From NCBI GenBank assembly GCA_019694335.1, contig JAIBCD010000005.1, positions 1 to 64,000 of the forward strand: a DNA stretch of 64,000 bases, read 5' to 3'. Shown here piece after piece: positions 34,818 to 44,111 of this stretch. This DNA is from Rhodospirillaceae bacterium. GTDB lineage: Bacteria; Pseudomonadota; Alphaproteobacteria; Rhodospirillales; Rhodospirillaceae. The position numbers and the translations under genes were made by a program. The notes below the pieces were generated by a model that saw only the letters and a list, made by a program, of their open reading frames with translations, made no database searches and had not been told where the DNA came from. Numbering within the stretch: the first letter of the stretch is position 1; each line of letters begins with the position of its first letter.

Positions 34818-35872
34818 CACGGTTCTCCAACTTGCCCGGTCAGCGCGTAGCCCCCAGGCGCCAGGGCCTTGGCTTCGCATTCGGGCGCCCCCTTGTCCAG
34901 AAAGCAATCGAGGCTGTTGGGGTATCCGCCCTGGCCGCCATTGGCCTCGACCATCACGACGCGGCCCTTGGTATCGACGATGGCCAGAACGGCGACGGGT
35001 GTGGCGCCGTCCGCGGGCTGAAGCGCGCCGTCCCGCATCACGCCCGCGCCAAACGCCGCCCCCATGACGAAGGTGCACGCAACCGTGTTGCCGTGCGTAT
35101 CCCCAACCACGAGGCTGGAGGCACCCTCCGGATTGGAGGTGCCCTTGCCCGCGAGATAGGCCTGGTTGCCGCCATATGGATCGGCCGCCGCGGGGGCCCA
35201 CGGCAAGACATCGGCGCCGTTGCGCGGAGCGGTGCGCAAGCGGTCCAGCGTGTCGGCCAGCGCCGGCTGACGCAGCGGTTCCCCCGGCGCCAGCAACTGG
35301 CGGCGCGGCGACATGAAGACGGACAGCGCCTGGGCGTCGCGCAACAGGACGTCGGCCTGCGCCAACTGCTGCGCCAACCTCCGCGAAACCGGTACGCCGA
35401 AACGCGCCGCCGTGGCGGCGGGCGCTACCGCCCGCGGCCACGGCAGCCTGCCGAGCACGCCATGGATGGTCCGCGCCGCGCGCGCCGACGCCAGCGGCCC
35501 GGCGAACTCCAGTTTGTGCATGGATTTGGCGGCGGCGTCATAGATCAGGCAGACGCCGCCAGCGTGCAGACTGGCCGACGACGGCAAGACCACCGCGAGC
35601 ATCAAGGCCGCCGCCGCCGCCGCGTCGCCCGCCGTACCCCCAGCGCGCAACGCCGCCACGCCCGCGCGCGTCGCCACGGCATCGTCGGTGGCGATCACAA
35701 ACGGGCGAAGGCTGTCCGCCGCGGTTGTATCGCCCTCGCCCAGCTTGACCACGACCTTGGGGAATCCGGCCCCGCACCCCGCCAGCAGAATGCAGGCCAA
35801 GATCATGAAAATACGGAATTTTCCGCGCCGTCTCATTTCAACATGACAGGTTTTACGGATGCCGCGCGTCAT
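34817..35872 (-). CDS. gamma-glutamyltransferase-like lipoprotein, altered catalytic region
   Basis: A 351-residue protein. The N-terminus carries a lipobox LLAGC after a basic stretch. An internal Met (MRRRGKF, about 35836) is an alternative start. The Ala/Gly-rich segment around AGGTAGDAAAAAALMLAV matches the N-terminal GGT fold. EGASSLVVGDTHGNTVACTF matches the region after the autocleavage site. In GGT this region begins with the nucleophile in TTHFSV. Here the Thr-Thr is replaced by Gly-Ala-Ser-Ser, so the enzyme may be inactive or use Ser. It is shorter than typical GGT (about 550 residues). It is translationally coupled to the aminotransferase gene. Confidence 0.65.
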   Translation of the reverse strand: MTRGIRKTCHVEMRRRGKFRIFMILACILLAGCGAGFPKVVVKLGEGDTTAADSLRPFVIATDDAVATRAGVAALRAGGTAGDAAAAAALMLAVVLPSSASLHAGGVCLIYDAAAKSMHKLEFAGPLASARAARTIHGVLGRLPWPRAVAPAATAARFGVPVSRRLAQQLAQADVLLRDAQALSVFMSPRRQLLAPGEPLRQPALADTLDRLRTAPRNGADVLPWAPAAADPYGGNQAYLAGKGTSNPEGASSLVVGDTHGNTVACTFVMGAAFGAGVMRDGALQPADGATPVAVLAIVDTKGRVVMVEANGGQGGYPNSLDCFLDKGAPECEAKALAPGGYALTGQVGEP

Positions 35873-35961
35873 AGGGGTGGGTTACGGTCGCATCCGTGGC
35901 TCATGCGTATCTTGGGGGGCTGCCCCTCTTATATACTGAGTCCATCCGCTCCGGAGTGTTT

Positions 35962-37365
35962 TTGCCCGTGCAACGCCCCCTGCTCTCCCGGCTTTCCTTT
36001 CGGCGCCTCGCCCATGTGGTGACCGCCCTTGTCGCGATCTCGGCCGTCGTGGCCGCACCCGCCGCCGCGCAGGAGTTCCCCGAGGGCACGATGCTCTCAG
36101 ACACCGAAATCGGCATGACGCTGGCGGCGTTCGGCCGCCCGATCTTCACCGCCGGCGGCCTCGACCCCAACACCATCCAACTTCACATGGTGGTGGACGA
36201 CAGCATCAACGCCTTCGCCACCCAGGGGAACAACATGTTCCTCCACACCGGCTTGCTGCTGAAATCGCGAAACTCCAACGAGGTCATCGGCGTGATGGCG
36301 CACGAAGCCGGCCATATCGCCGGCGGCCATACCATCGTCACCGCCCAGGACGTGATGGGGCCCAACACGATCTCGATCCTGTCGACCTTGCTCGGTATCG
36401 CCGCGGGTGTCGCGACGGGCAAACCCGACCTGGGCATGGCGATCATGATGGGCGGGCAGCGCGCCGCCGTCGGCCAGTACCTGACCTTCTCGCGCGGCGT
36501 CGAGGCACAGGCCGACCAGTTCGCGCTGAAGGCCCTGCAGGGCAGCCATCAGTCGGCCAAGGGCCTCTATGACTTCTTCGACCGCCTGCGCGGCGAGGAA
36601 GCGCTTTATGTCGCGCACCAGGATCCATATGTCAGCAACCACCCGGTCACCAGCGACCGCATGAACGCGGTGATGACCTCGATGGAGGCTTCGCCCTACA
36701 CCAACCAGCCGCCCGACCCGGAGTTGGAACGCCAGTACCGGCGCATGGTCGCGAAGCTCTACGCCTTCCTGAAGCCGCAGGTGGCGACCTTGCAGAAATA
36801 TCCCGAGAAGGACACCAGCGTCGAAGCGCGTTACGCCCGGGTGATCGCCTATTACCGCCGCAGCCAGTTCGACAAAGCCATGCCGCTGGTGGACGGCCTG
36901 CTGGCCGACATGCCCAAGGATCCGTTCTTCTGGCAGATCAAGGGCGACATGCTGCTCTCGCGCAGCAAGACCGAACCCGCCATCGAGGCCTACCGTGAGG
37001 CGCTGAAGGTGCTGCCCAACGCCACGGAAATCATCGTCGCCATGGCCCACGCCATGCTCGAAAGCCGCGAGGACCATTCCGCCGATGCGCAAGTGGCGCT
37101 GAAACACGCCCTGGCGCTCGACGCCCAGAACCCCGAGGCCTGGGATCTGCTGGCGACTGCCTATAACCGCGACAACAACGCCGGCATGTCGGCCTACGCG
37201 GCCGCCGAACGGGCGATCCTGACCGGACAGTTCGGCGACGTGGCCCGCTATTCCAATCAGGCCGAGAAATTGCTCGAAAAAGACACGCCGACTTGGTACC
37301 GCTTACAGGATATCAAAGTGGTGGCGCAGAACGCTCTGCGCGACATGAAGGACCGCCGGCGTTGA
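35962..37365 (+). CDS. periplasmic M48 metalloprotease with TPR domain (BepA-like)
   Basis: A 467-residue protein. The signal peptide ends APAAAQE. The zinc motif is MAHEAGHIAGGH, with the third ligand in EAQADQFAL. The C-terminal half has TPR-like helices from about residue 270. BepA-type proteins monitor outer-membrane protein and LPS-assembly folding. The TTG at 35962 with a GGAG ribosome site at 8-nt spacing is chosen. A GTG two codons later is equally possible. The DsbA-like gene follows after 55 bp, so the two may form a periplasmic quality-control operon. Confidence 0.92.
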   Translation: MPVQRPLLSRLSFRRLAHVVTALVAISAVVAAPAAAQEFPEGTMLSDTEIGMTLAAFGRPIFTAGGLDPNTIQLHMVVDDSINAFATQGNNMFLHTGLLLKSRNSNEVIGVMAHEAGHIAGGHTIVTAQDVMGPNTISILSTLLGIAAGVATGKPDLGMAIMMGGQRAAVGQYLTFSRGVEAQADQFALKALQGSHQSAKGLYDFFDRLRGEEALYVAHQDPYVSNHPVTSDRMNAVMTSMEASPYTNQPPDPELERQYRRMVAKLYAFLKPQVATLQKYPEKDTSVEARYARVIAYYRRSQFDKAMPLVDGLLADMPKDPFFWQIKGDMLLSRSKTEPAIEAYREALKVLPNATEIIVAMAHAMLESREDHSADAQVALKHALALDAQNPEAWDLLATAYNRDNNAGMSAYAAAERAILTGQFGDVARYSNQAEKLLEKDTPTWYRLQDIKVVAQNALRDMKDRRR

Positions 37366-37420
37366 CGCCGGCATCTAAATGAAGTGCGCCGCTGAGGCGG
37401 CCCGCGCGGAAGGGAATTCG

Positions 37421-38161
37421 ATGAACACGTTCAAAGTCGCCAGCCTCATTGCCGCGTTCGGCCTGCTGGCCGCGCCCCAGGCCGGCCTTGCCGCCGATGC
37501 CTTTTCGGGCGCGCAGAAGGATGAAGTGAAAAAGCTGGTGCGCGAATACCTCATGGAACACCCCGAGGTGATCGCCGACGCCATCAACGCCCTCCAGGCC
37601 AAGGAGGAGAAAGCCAAGGCCGACAAGGTCACCGCCGCGCTCAAGGAGAAGAAGAAGGACATTTTCGAGCAGACCGACGGCACGGTGCTCGGCAACCCCA
37701 AGGGCAACGTCACCCTGGTCGAGTTCTTCGACTATAACTGCGGCTACTGCAAAGCCATGTTTCCGGCGCTCATGGAGACCGTGAAGGCCGACGGCAACAT
37801 CAAACTGGTGGTGAAGGAATTCCCGATCCTGGGGCAGCCCTCGGTCACCGCCAGCAAGGCCGCGCTCGCCGCGCGCAAGCAGAACAAGTACACCGAACTG
37901 CATCTCGCGCTCATGGGCCACAAGGGCTCGCTGACCGACGACGCCGTGCTGCAGATCGCCAAGGACACCGGGCTCGACATGGCGAAACTCAAAACCGACA
38001 TGTCCGACCCCGCCGTGACCGCGATCCTCACCAAGAACCACGCCCTCGCCCAAGATCTCGACATCCAGGGCACACCGGCGCTGATCGTCGGCGACACACT
38101 GATTCCCGGCGCGGTCGACAAGAAGCGCATCCAGGAACTGGTCAAGGACGCGCGCAGCTAG
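37421..38161 (+). CDS. DsbA-family thiol-disulfide oxidoreductase
   Basis: A 246-residue protein with a cleavable signal peptide (ending GLAADAF). A helical Lys/Glu-rich N-terminal region of about 60 residues (ScsC/BdbD-like) comes before the thioredoxin fold. The active site is CGYC in DYNCGYCKAMF, and the cis-Pro is in IQGTPALIVG. It oxidises or isomerises periplasmic cysteines. The N-terminal helix could oligomerise the protein, as in ScsC-type isomerases. The Shine-Dalgarno GAAGGGA precedes the ATG. Confidence 0.92.
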   Translation: MNTFKVASLIAAFGLLAAPQAGLAADAFSGAQKDEVKKLVREYLMEHPEVIADAINALQAKEEKAKADKVTAALKEKKKDIFEQTDGTVLGNPKGNVTLVEFFDYNCGYCKAMFPALMETVKADGNIKLVVKEFPILGQPSVTASKAALAARKQNKYTELHLALMGHKGSLTDDAVLQIAKDTGLDMAKLKTDMSDPAVTAILTKNHALAQDLDIQGTPALIVGDTLIPGAVDKKRIQELVKDARS

Positions 38162-38181
38162 CCCGTCGAGATCCGCCCGCC

Positions 38182-38820
38182 ATGAGCGTCACGGATTTCT
38201 CGGTCAAGGAACGGTTGCGATTCCGCAAGCTGCTCGAGGTCGCCTACTCCACCACCTTCCAGGGTGAGCGCGAGGCCGCGCTCGCCGCGGCCAGCAAACT
38301 CGCCGAGGCCCACGGCATGACCCTGCACGAAGCCGCGGGCATGAAGGAGCCGGCGCAGGAACAGCCGCAGGCCCGCACGCACACCCGTCCGAGGGGACAC
38401 GCAGGGTTCGCCGCCGACTTCGGCGCCGCCAGCCCCGACCACATGGGGCGCTGGTGGGCACGCCAGACCGCGCGCGGCCACGGACAGAATAACCGCTCCC
38501 AGGCCGCCGAACACGCCGCCGCCGCGACCGCGGCGCGCGAAGCCGCCGAGAAAAAACGCCGCGACGAAGCTTTGGCGGACGCCTTCCGGCGGGGATTGGA
38601 TGCCGAGGAAATCCAGGCGCGGGCCAAGGCCGAGGAACGCGCGCGCCGCCCGACCGCGCGCCGCCCCGGCGCCCGCGGCCCGTGGCGCTCGCGCCCGGAG
38701 TTCGTCCGCGTGCTGCTGGCGGAAACGCGCATGAGCGCGAAGGAGATCGCCGCCGTCGCCGGCGTGACGATCTACGACGTTTTCCGCGAGAAACTATTGA
38801 TGAGGCGAAGCGCGGCCTGA
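38182..38820 (+). CDS. DUF2786-like protein
   Basis: A 212-residue protein. Residues 12-52 (RKLLEVAYSTTFQGEREAA... SKLAEAHGMTLHEA) resemble the DUF2786 helical repeat. The middle is a long Ala/Glu/Arg coiled segment. The C-terminus is a short helix-turn-helix-like region (MSAKEIAAVAGVTIYDVFREK). DUF2786 proteins are uncharacterised and sometimes phage-associated. A DNA- or RNA-binding function is plausible given the basic composition. It starts 20 bp after the DsbA-like gene. Confidence 0.7.
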   Translation: MSVTDFSVKERLRFRKLLEVAYSTTFQGEREAALAAASKLAEAHGMTLHEAAGMKEPAQEQPQARTHTRPRGHAGFAADFGAASPDHMGRWWARQTARGHGQNNRSQAAEHAAAATAAREAAEKKRRDEALADAFRRGLDAEEIQARAKAEERARRPTARRPGARGPWRSRPEFVRVLLAETRMSAKEIAAVAGVTIYDVFREKLLMRRSAA

Positions 38821-38821
38821 A

Positions 38822-38840
38822 GGATTTCCGAGGAAAATCC
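38822..38840. repeat. short hairpin between convergent genes
   Basis: GGATTTCC and GGAAAATCC flank a 2-nt loop, followed by GGCCAAGCAAGATTA, a weak version of the flank seen at 12631. It probably serves as a terminator for the DUF2786-like and flgE genes. Confidence 0.55.
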
Positions 38841-38852
38841 GGCCAAGCAAGA

Positions 38853-40124
38853 TTAGCGCTTCAGATCGCGACAGGCCTGCACCATCTCGTCCGCCGTCTG
38901 CACGATCTTGGCGGCGCTGGAATAGGCGCGCTGGGTGACGATCATCTTCGAGAACTGATCGGCCAGGTCGACGTTGGAGTTTTCCAACGCGCCGGTGACG
39001 AATTCGGTCGATCCCTGCGGATTGCCCACGGCCTTCAGCGATAGCGCGCCGGCGTCGTAAGTCTGGGTAAAGACGTTGCCGGGCAGCGCGTTGAGGTTGT
39101 CGTTGGCCTGGAAGTTGGCCACCGGCAGGCGGCCCAGGTTCTTCACCTGGCCGTTGGTATAGCTGCCGATCAAGGTGCCGAACTTGTCGAAATAGGTGTT
39201 CTTGAGGCGGCCTTCGATATAGCCGTCGCCGTCGATGTTCTGGACGCTGATGGTGCTGTCGCCGCCCAGCTGGCTCATCTTGCTGAGATCGAGGGTGATG
39301 GTCTGCGGGCCCGAGGCGTCCTGCACCTTGGCGGTGACGATGCCGTTGGCCGGCGAAGTCAGGCGCCCGAAGGTATCGAAACCGACATTGGGCGGATCGA
39401 AGGTGACGCTGACGTCCTTGTTATCGGTACCGACGCTGGACATATCCAGGTTCCAGGTGGCGGGATTGGCCGGATCGGAATTGAAGCCGAGGTCGAGGGT
39501 GCGGGTGTTGCCGCCCGCGTCCACGAACGGCAGGCCGACATGCTGGCGGCCCGTGATGCCGGCGGCGACGTTGGCCTGCACCTTGATCGTGGTGGTGGGC
39601 TTGGCCGCGAACACCGAGTTGTTGCTGTAGAGCAGCGGCTTCAGGGTCTTGAGGTCGTCGCTCTCGGTGATATTGCCGTTGGCGTCCGCAGGCCAGCCCA
39701 TGACATAGCTGCCGTCGGCGGTGGTGAGCAGCGTGCCCTGGTCCGGCACGCCGTTGGTGCTGGTGCCGAGCGTCACCGCCTTGCCGAAGAACGCGCCGTC
39801 GCGGGTGTACTGCCAGATCCCGGTGCCGTCCTGACTGGTGTTGGTGACGATGAAGCCGCGGCCGTTGATGGCCACGTCATAGGTGCGGTTGGTGGTGGCG
39901 ATCGAGCCCATCTTGTCGACGTTGCGGTAGTCGATGGTCTTGACCGCGAAGAATCTCTGATCGCGCGGCGAGACTTCGTTGAGGATGGTCTCGAAATGAG
40001 TGCCCTGCTCCTTGTAGGAGGTCGTGTTGACGTTGGCGATGTTGGTGGAGATGTTCGACAGGTCGTGCGACTGCGACAGCATCGCCTGCACGCCGGTGTT
40101 GAAAGTGCCCTGAATCGTCGACAT
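38853..40124 (-). CDS. flgE: flagellar hook protein
   Basis: A 423-residue protein. The N-terminal rod/hook signature is LSNISTNIANVNTTSYKEQ, and the C-terminal helix is ENSNVDLADQFSKMIVTQRAYSSAAK. The variable D1/D2 region lies between them. The ATG at 40124 (MSTIQGTF) is the standard start. The longer open frame upstream runs through a repeat. It is the external hook of the flagellum. No other flagellar gene is visible within 20 kb on either side, so the gene is isolated here. Confidence 0.93.
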   Translation of the reverse strand: MSTIQGTFNTGVQAMLSQSHDLSNISTNIANVNTTSYKEQGTHFETILNEVSPRDQRFFAVKTIDYRNVDKMGSIATTNRTYDVAINGRGFIVTNTSQDGTGIWQYTRDGAFFGKAVTLGTSTNGVPDQGTLLTTADGSYVMGWPADANGNITESDDLKTLKPLLYSNNSVFAAKPTTTIKVQANVAAGITGRQHVGLPFVDAGGNTRTLDLGFNSDPANPATWNLDMSSVGTDNKDVSVTFDPPNVGFDTFGRLTSPANGIVTAKVQDASGPQTITLDLSKMSQLGGDSTISVQNIDGDGYIEGRLKNTYFDKFGTLIGSYTNGQVKNLGRLPVANFQANDNLNALPGNVFTQTYDAGALSLKAVGNPQGSTEFVTGALENSNVDLADQFSKMIVTQRAYSSAAKIVQTADEMVQACRDLKR

Positions 40125-40140
40125 CGCGCTCTCCGTCACA

Positions 40141-40184
40141 GCGTGTCCAGGAAACGTGGGAACCGGACTTCCCTCTGGACACGC
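40141..40184. repeat. dispersed palindrome, GCGTGTCC...GGACACGC
   Basis: GCGTGTCC (40141-40148) and GGACACGC (40177-40184) flank AGGAAACGTGGGAACCGG. It is located just upstream of the flgE start. The remaining bases to 40366 show no gene or motif. Confidence 0.85.
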
Positions 40185-40366
40185 GCATAAAGGTCTTCCG
40201 CTAGGCGGGCAGGCCAATGGCCCACGCACACGTCTGGCTTCGCGGAGAGGAGAAGCAAGCGCCATGCCATGGCGCGAAGCGCTTCTGAGGCCCGGGAATC
40301 AGGCACTTACGGCGGCGCGCAGGCCGCACGGCCGGGCAGAAACCGCCCTCGCGGGGCAATATTTGC

Positions 40367-41164
40367 CTAGATAAGACCGCCGAGCGGACTGGATGGATCG
40401 GCGTAAAGTTTGCGCGCCATGCGGCCGGCGAGATAGGCCAGCCGGCCGGCTTCGACCGCCAGCTTCATCGCCTCGGCCATCTTGATCGGATCCTTGGCGG
40501 CGGCGATGGCGGTGTTCATCAGCACGCCGTCGCAGCCGAGTTCCATCGCGATAGCCGCGTCGGAGGCAGTGCCCACGCCCGCGTCCACCAGCACCGGCAC
40601 TTTGCACTGCTCGATGATGATGCGGATATTGACCGGGTTCTGGATGCCGAGACCCGAGCCGATCGGCGCCGCCAGCGGCATGATGGCGCAGCAACCCACG
40701 TCCTCGAGCTTCTTGGCGATGATCGGATCGTCGCTGGTGTAGACCATCACGTCGAAGCCGTCCTTGATCAGGGATTCGGCGGCGCGGATGGTTTCCACGA
40801 CGTTGGGATACAGTGTCTTCTGGTCGCCGAGGACTTCCAGCTTCACCAGGTTCCAGCCGCCGGCTTCACGGGCGAGCCGCAACGTGCGCACGGCATCCTC
40901 GGCGGTGTAGCAGCCGGCCGTGTTGGGCAAATAGGTGTATTTGCGCGGGTCCACGTAGTCCATCAGCATGGGCTGCGAGGGGTCCGAGAGGTTCACGCGG
41001 CGCACGGCCACGGTGACGATCTCGGCGCCCGAAGCCGCGATCGCGCGCGCGGTCTCCTCGAAATCCTTGTACTTGCCGGTGCCGACCAGGAGGCGCGACG
41101 TGAAGCGCTTGCCCGCCACTTCGAAGGCGTCATTGGCGGCTGTAGTCGATGCGTTGGTGTCCAT
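40367..41164 (-). CDS. thiG: thiazole synthase
   Basis: A 265-residue TIM-barrel protein. The Schiff-base lysine is in LVKLEVLGD. Conserved segments include [39 protein letters not shown] and [12 protein letters not shown]. With ThiS-thiocarboxylate it builds the thiamine thiazole. It follows thiS with a 9-bp gap on the same strand. No TPP riboswitch is recognisable upstream of thiS. Confidence 0.96.
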   Translation of the reverse strand: MDTNASTTAANDAFEVAGKRFTSRLLVGTGKYKDFEETARAIAASGAEIVTVAVRRVNLSDPSQPMLMDYVDPRKYTYLPNTAGCYTAEDAVRTLRLAREAGGWNLVKLEVLGDQKTLYPNVVETIRAAESLIKDGFDVMVYTSDDPIIAKKLEDVGCCAIMPLAAPIGSGLGIQNPVNIRIIIEQCKVPVLVDAGVGTASDAAIAMELGCDGVLMNTAIAAAKDPIKMAEAMKLAVEAGRLAYLAGRMARKLYADPSSPLGGLI

Positions 41165-41173
41165 ATTCCTCTC

Positions 41174-41377
41174 TCAACCGCCGCCAATGAAATGCACGAT
41201 CTCCAGCCGATCGCCGTCCTGGATTTCGGTGGCCGCGAAGGCCGACTTGGGCACGATCTCCAGGTTCCGTTCCACCGCCACCTTCCGGTTGTCGATCCCG
41301 AGGTGGGTCAGAAGGGCGGTGACCGAAAGGCCGGCCGCCAGCTCGCGGCTCTCGCCATTGATCGTAATACGCATCAT
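41174..41377 (-). CDS. thiS: thiamine biosynthesis sulfur carrier ThiS
   Basis: A 67-residue beta-grasp protein beginning MRITINGESREL and ending VHFIGGG. The C-terminal Gly-Gly is adenylated and thiocarboxylated by a ThiF-type enzyme. The paired Met1/Met2 leaves the exact start ambiguous. The cognate ThiF is not adjacent. The E1 at 6-7 kb belongs to another operon and is not assumed to serve this carrier. Confidence 0.93.
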   Translation of the reverse strand: MMRITINGESRELAAGLSVTALLTHLGIDNRKVAVERNLEIVPKSAFAATEIQDGDRLEIVHFIGGG

Positions 41378-41523
41378 AAGGCCGTAGGGGTCAGCGGCAA
41401 CATCGTGGGGTGGGCAATCCAGCTACAACAAGTCCTCGTTTTATAAAGATTTTTTGCTCCAAAAGCCAACACGCGAAGGTTGCCCCGAAGGCCCCGCTGG
41501 TATATCCCTGTCCGGTCCAAAAA

Positions 41524-41567
41524 GCGTGCCCAGGAAAAATGGGAACCGGTTTTCCGTACGGACACGC
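41524..41567. repeat. dispersed palindrome, GCGTGCC...GGACACGC
   Basis: GCGTGCC with core GGAAAAATGGGAACCGG and TTTTCC, closing with GGACACGC. It is the clearest match to the Rhizobiales/alphaproteobacterial AACCGGTTTTCC-type intergenic element. It lies between thiS and aroQ. The remaining sequence 41378-41652 holds no gene. A GGAGCGGG...CCGCTCC stem lies at about 41583-41608. Confidence 0.85.
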
Positions 41568-41652
41568 GAGTATCTAAAATCTGGAGCGGGACGGGACATT
41601 CCGCTCCGGGAGCGCCTCAAAACGGGGGCAGTGGAAGGGGTTAGGACCGGGC

Positions 41653-42102
41653 GTGCCCAACGCAATTCTCGTCATCAACGGCCCGAACCTCAATCTTCTG
41701 GGAACCCGGGAGCCGGAGATCTACGGCAGGACGACGCTGGACGACGTCAAGGCGGCCACCACCGCCCAGGCGAAGGCCCGCGGCCTGGCCGCCGATTTCC
41801 GCCAGAGCAACGACGAGGGCGAACTGGTGGAGTGGATCCAGGATGCGCGCGCCAGCGCCGCCGGGATCATCATCAACGCCGGCGCCTACACCCATACCTC
41901 GGTGGCGATCCTCGACGCCCTTCAAGCCTGCGGCAAGCCTGTGATCGAAGTGCACCTGTCCAACATCTACAAACGCGAAAGCTTTCGCCACCATTCCTAT
42001 GTCAGCCCCGCCGCCACCGGCGTGATCTGCGGCCTCGGCGCCCAGGGTTACGTGCTCGCGGTGGACGCCATGGCTGACCTTCTCTCCAAGGTGAAGACGT
42101 GA
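41653..42102 (+). CDS. aroQ: 3-dehydroquinate dehydratase, type II
   Basis: A 149-residue protein. Type II signature [17 protein letters not shown], then [30 protein letters not shown]. Catalytic Tyr and His are in place. It dehydrates 3-dehydroquinate in the shikimate pathway. The start is GTG. Its stop overlaps the accB GTG by 4 bp, beginning the aroQ-accB-accC operon. Confidence 0.96.
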   Translation: MPNAILVINGPNLNLLGTREPEIYGRTTLDDVKAATTAQAKARGLAADFRQSNDEGELVEWIQDARASAAGIIINAGAYTHTSVAILDALQACGKPVIEVHLSNIYKRESFRHHSYVSPAATGVICGLGAQGYVLAVDAMADLLSKVKT

Positions 42103-42680
42103 CCAAAAAGAATTCCAAAGCTCCGGCGAAACCCGCCGCAAAGACTCCCGCGAAGCCGGCCACGAAACCGGCCGCCAAGCCCGAGGTAAAGACCGCGCCC
42201 AAGCCGGAAACGAAAATCTCGCGCATCGAGAGCGACCTCGTGCGCCATTTGGCCACCGTGCTGGACGAGACCAATCTCACCGAGATCGAATATGAGTCCG
42301 GCGGCCTGCGCATCCGCGTGGCGCGCGGCAGCCGTGAACCCGCTGTTGGCGCATATGTGCCGGCGCCGGCGACCGCCGCCGCCCCGGCGTCCGTCGCGGC
42401 GGTGGCCGCCGCCGCCGAACCGGCCACGGTCGATCCCGTTCATAATCCCGGCGCGGTGAAGTCGCCCATGGTCGGCGTTGCTTATTTGTTGCCCGAACCG
42501 GGCGCCGCGCCGTTCATCAAGGTCGGCGACCAGGTGGCGGAAGGACAAACGCTGCTGCTGATCGAAGCCATGAAGACCTTCAACCCGGTCAAGGCGCCGC
42601 GTGCCGGCAAGGTCACGCAGATCCTGGTGGAAACCGGCTCGCCCGTCGAATACGGCGAACCGCTTGTGATCCTGACCTGA
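42099..42680 (+). CDS. accB: biotin carboxyl carrier protein of acetyl-CoA carboxylase
   Basis: A 193-residue protein. The biotinylation motif is EAMKTFN in the C-terminal biotinyl domain, preceded by the characteristic thumb ([14 protein letters not shown]). An Ala/Pro-rich linker and a long Lys/Ala/Pro N-terminal tail ([19 protein letters not shown]) precede the domain. The tail is longer than in most AccB proteins. The GTG start overlaps aroQ. accC starts 1 bp inside the stop. Confidence 0.95.
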   Translation: MTKKNSKAPAKPAAKTPAKPATKPAAKPEVKTAPKPETKISRIESDLVRHLATVLDETNLTEIEYESGGLRIRVARGSREPAVGAYVPAPATAAAPASVAAVAAAAEPATVDPVHNPGAVKSPMVGVAYLLPEPGAAPFIKVGDQVAEGQTLLLIEAMKTFNPVKAPRAGKVTQILVETGSPVEYGEPLVILT

Positions 42681-44029
42681 TGTTCGAGAAAGTCCTCATC
42701 GCCAACCGCGGCGAGATCGCGCTTCGCGTCCAGCGCGCCTGCCGCGAGATGGGCATCAAGAGCGTGGCTGTGCATTCCACCGCCGACGCCGAAGCCATGC
42801 ATGTGCGCCTGGCCGACGAGTCCGTATGCATCGGGCCGCCGCCGGCGCGGGAAAGCTACCTCAACAAGGCGGCGATCATCTCCGCCGCCACCATCACAAA
42901 TGCCGATGCCATCCACCCGGGCTACGGGTTCCTGTCGGAGAACGCCGAGTTCGCCGAGATGGTGGCCGACCACGACATCACCTTCATCGGCCCGAACCCG
43001 AAACACATCCGCACCATGGGCGACAAGGTGGTCGCCAAGAAGACCGCGATCGAGATCGGCATCCCGGTGGTGCCCGGCTCCGACGGCGCGGTGCCGAACG
43101 AAGCGGCAGCGGTCGAAATCGCCGATTCCATCGGTTATCCGGTGCTGATCAAGGCCAGCGCCGGGGGCGGCGGGCGCGGCATGAAGGTCGCCCAGAACCG
43201 CGACCAGGTGCGCGAGGCGTTCCAGGTCGCGACCGCCGAAGCCAAGGCCGCGTTCGGCAACGGCGAAGTCTACATGGAGAAATACCTCGGCAAGCCGCGC
43301 CACATCGAGATCCAGGTGCTGGGCGACAAGCACGGCAACGTGGTGCACCTGGGCGAGCGCGATTGCTCGTTGCAACGCAAGCACCAGAAGATTTTCGAGG
43401 AAACCCCCTCGCCCGCCCTCAACGCCGGAATGCGCGATGAAATCGGCGAAGTCGTCACCGCCGCCATGCGTAAGTTGGGTTACGACAACGCCGGCACTGT
43501 CGAATTTCTTTACGAAGACGGGAAGTTCTACTTCATCGAGATGAACACCCGCCTGCAGGTGGAACACCCGGTGACCGAAATGATCACCGGCATCGACCTG
43601 GTGCGCGAACAGATCCGCGTCGCCGCCGGCCTGGAACTGGGCTTCTCCCAGAAGGACATCACCTTCGAGGGCTGTTCCATGGAATGCCGCATCAATGCGG
43701 AAAACCCCCGCACCTTCGCGCCGTCACCGGGCCGGATCACCGGCTACCACGCGCCGGGTGGCCGCCGGGTGCGTGTCGATTCCGGACTGTTCGCGGGCTT
43801 CCGTATTCCGCCCCATTACGATAGCCTGATCGCCAAGCTGATCGTGCAAGGGAGTACACGCGAGGAATGCGTGATGCGTATGCGCCGGGCGCTGCACGAA
43901 TACGTCATCGACGGGATCGAAACGACGATCCCCCTGCACTTCGCCGTGCTCAACGAGCCGGACATCATCAACGGCAACTACGACATCCGCTGGCTCGAGA
44001 ATTTCGTGGCCAAGCTTTCCCAGAAATAA
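42680..44029 (+). CDS. accC: acetyl-CoA carboxylase biotin carboxylase subunit
   Basis: A 449-residue ATP-grasp protein. The N-terminus is [14 protein letters not shown]. The ATP loop is [11 protein letters not shown]. Catalytic segments include [26 protein letters not shown] and MECRINAE. It carboxylates biotin on AccB with bicarbonate and ATP. It is translationally coupled to accB (ATG overlaps TGA). Confidence 0.97.
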   Translation: MFEKVLIANRGEIALRVQRACREMGIKSVAVHSTADAEAMHVRLADESVCIGPPPARESYLNKAAIISAATITNADAIHPGYGFLSENAEFAEMVADHDITFIGPNPKHIRTMGDKVVAKKTAIEIGIPVVPGSDGAVPNEAAAVEIADSIGYPVLIKASAGGGGRGMKVAQNRDQVREAFQVATAEAKAAFGNGEVYMEKYLGKPRHIEIQVLGDKHGNVVHLGERDCSLQRKHQKIFEETPSPALNAGMRDEIGEVVTAAMRKLGYDNAGTVEFLYEDGKFYFIEMNTRLQVEHPVTEMITGIDLVREQIRVAAGLELGFSQKDITFEGCSMECRINAENPRTFAPSPGRITGYHAPGGRRVRVDSGLFAGFRIPPHYDSLIAKLIVQGSTREECVMRMRRALHEYVIDGIETTIPLHFAVLNEPDIINGNYDIRWLENFVAKLSQK

Positions 44030-44034
44030 GCGGA

Positions 44035-44078
44035 GCGTGCCCCGAAAAAGTGGGTACCGGTTTTTCGACAGGGCGCGC
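44035..44078. repeat. dispersed palindrome with CGAAAAA/TTTTTCG core
   Basis: GCGTGCCCCGAAAAAGTGGG pairs with TTTTTCGACAGGGCGCGC. The flank GACCATACAAAAATCTAAT follows, related to the flanks at 5975 and 12631. It lies between accC and aat. Confidence 0.85.
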
Positions 44079-44111
44079 GACCATACAAAAATCTAATCGC
44101 GCGGTGATGTC

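Noticed and set aside
41378-41652. TPP riboswitch upstream of thiS
   Set aside because: No CTGAGA-type core or matching stems were found in the leader.
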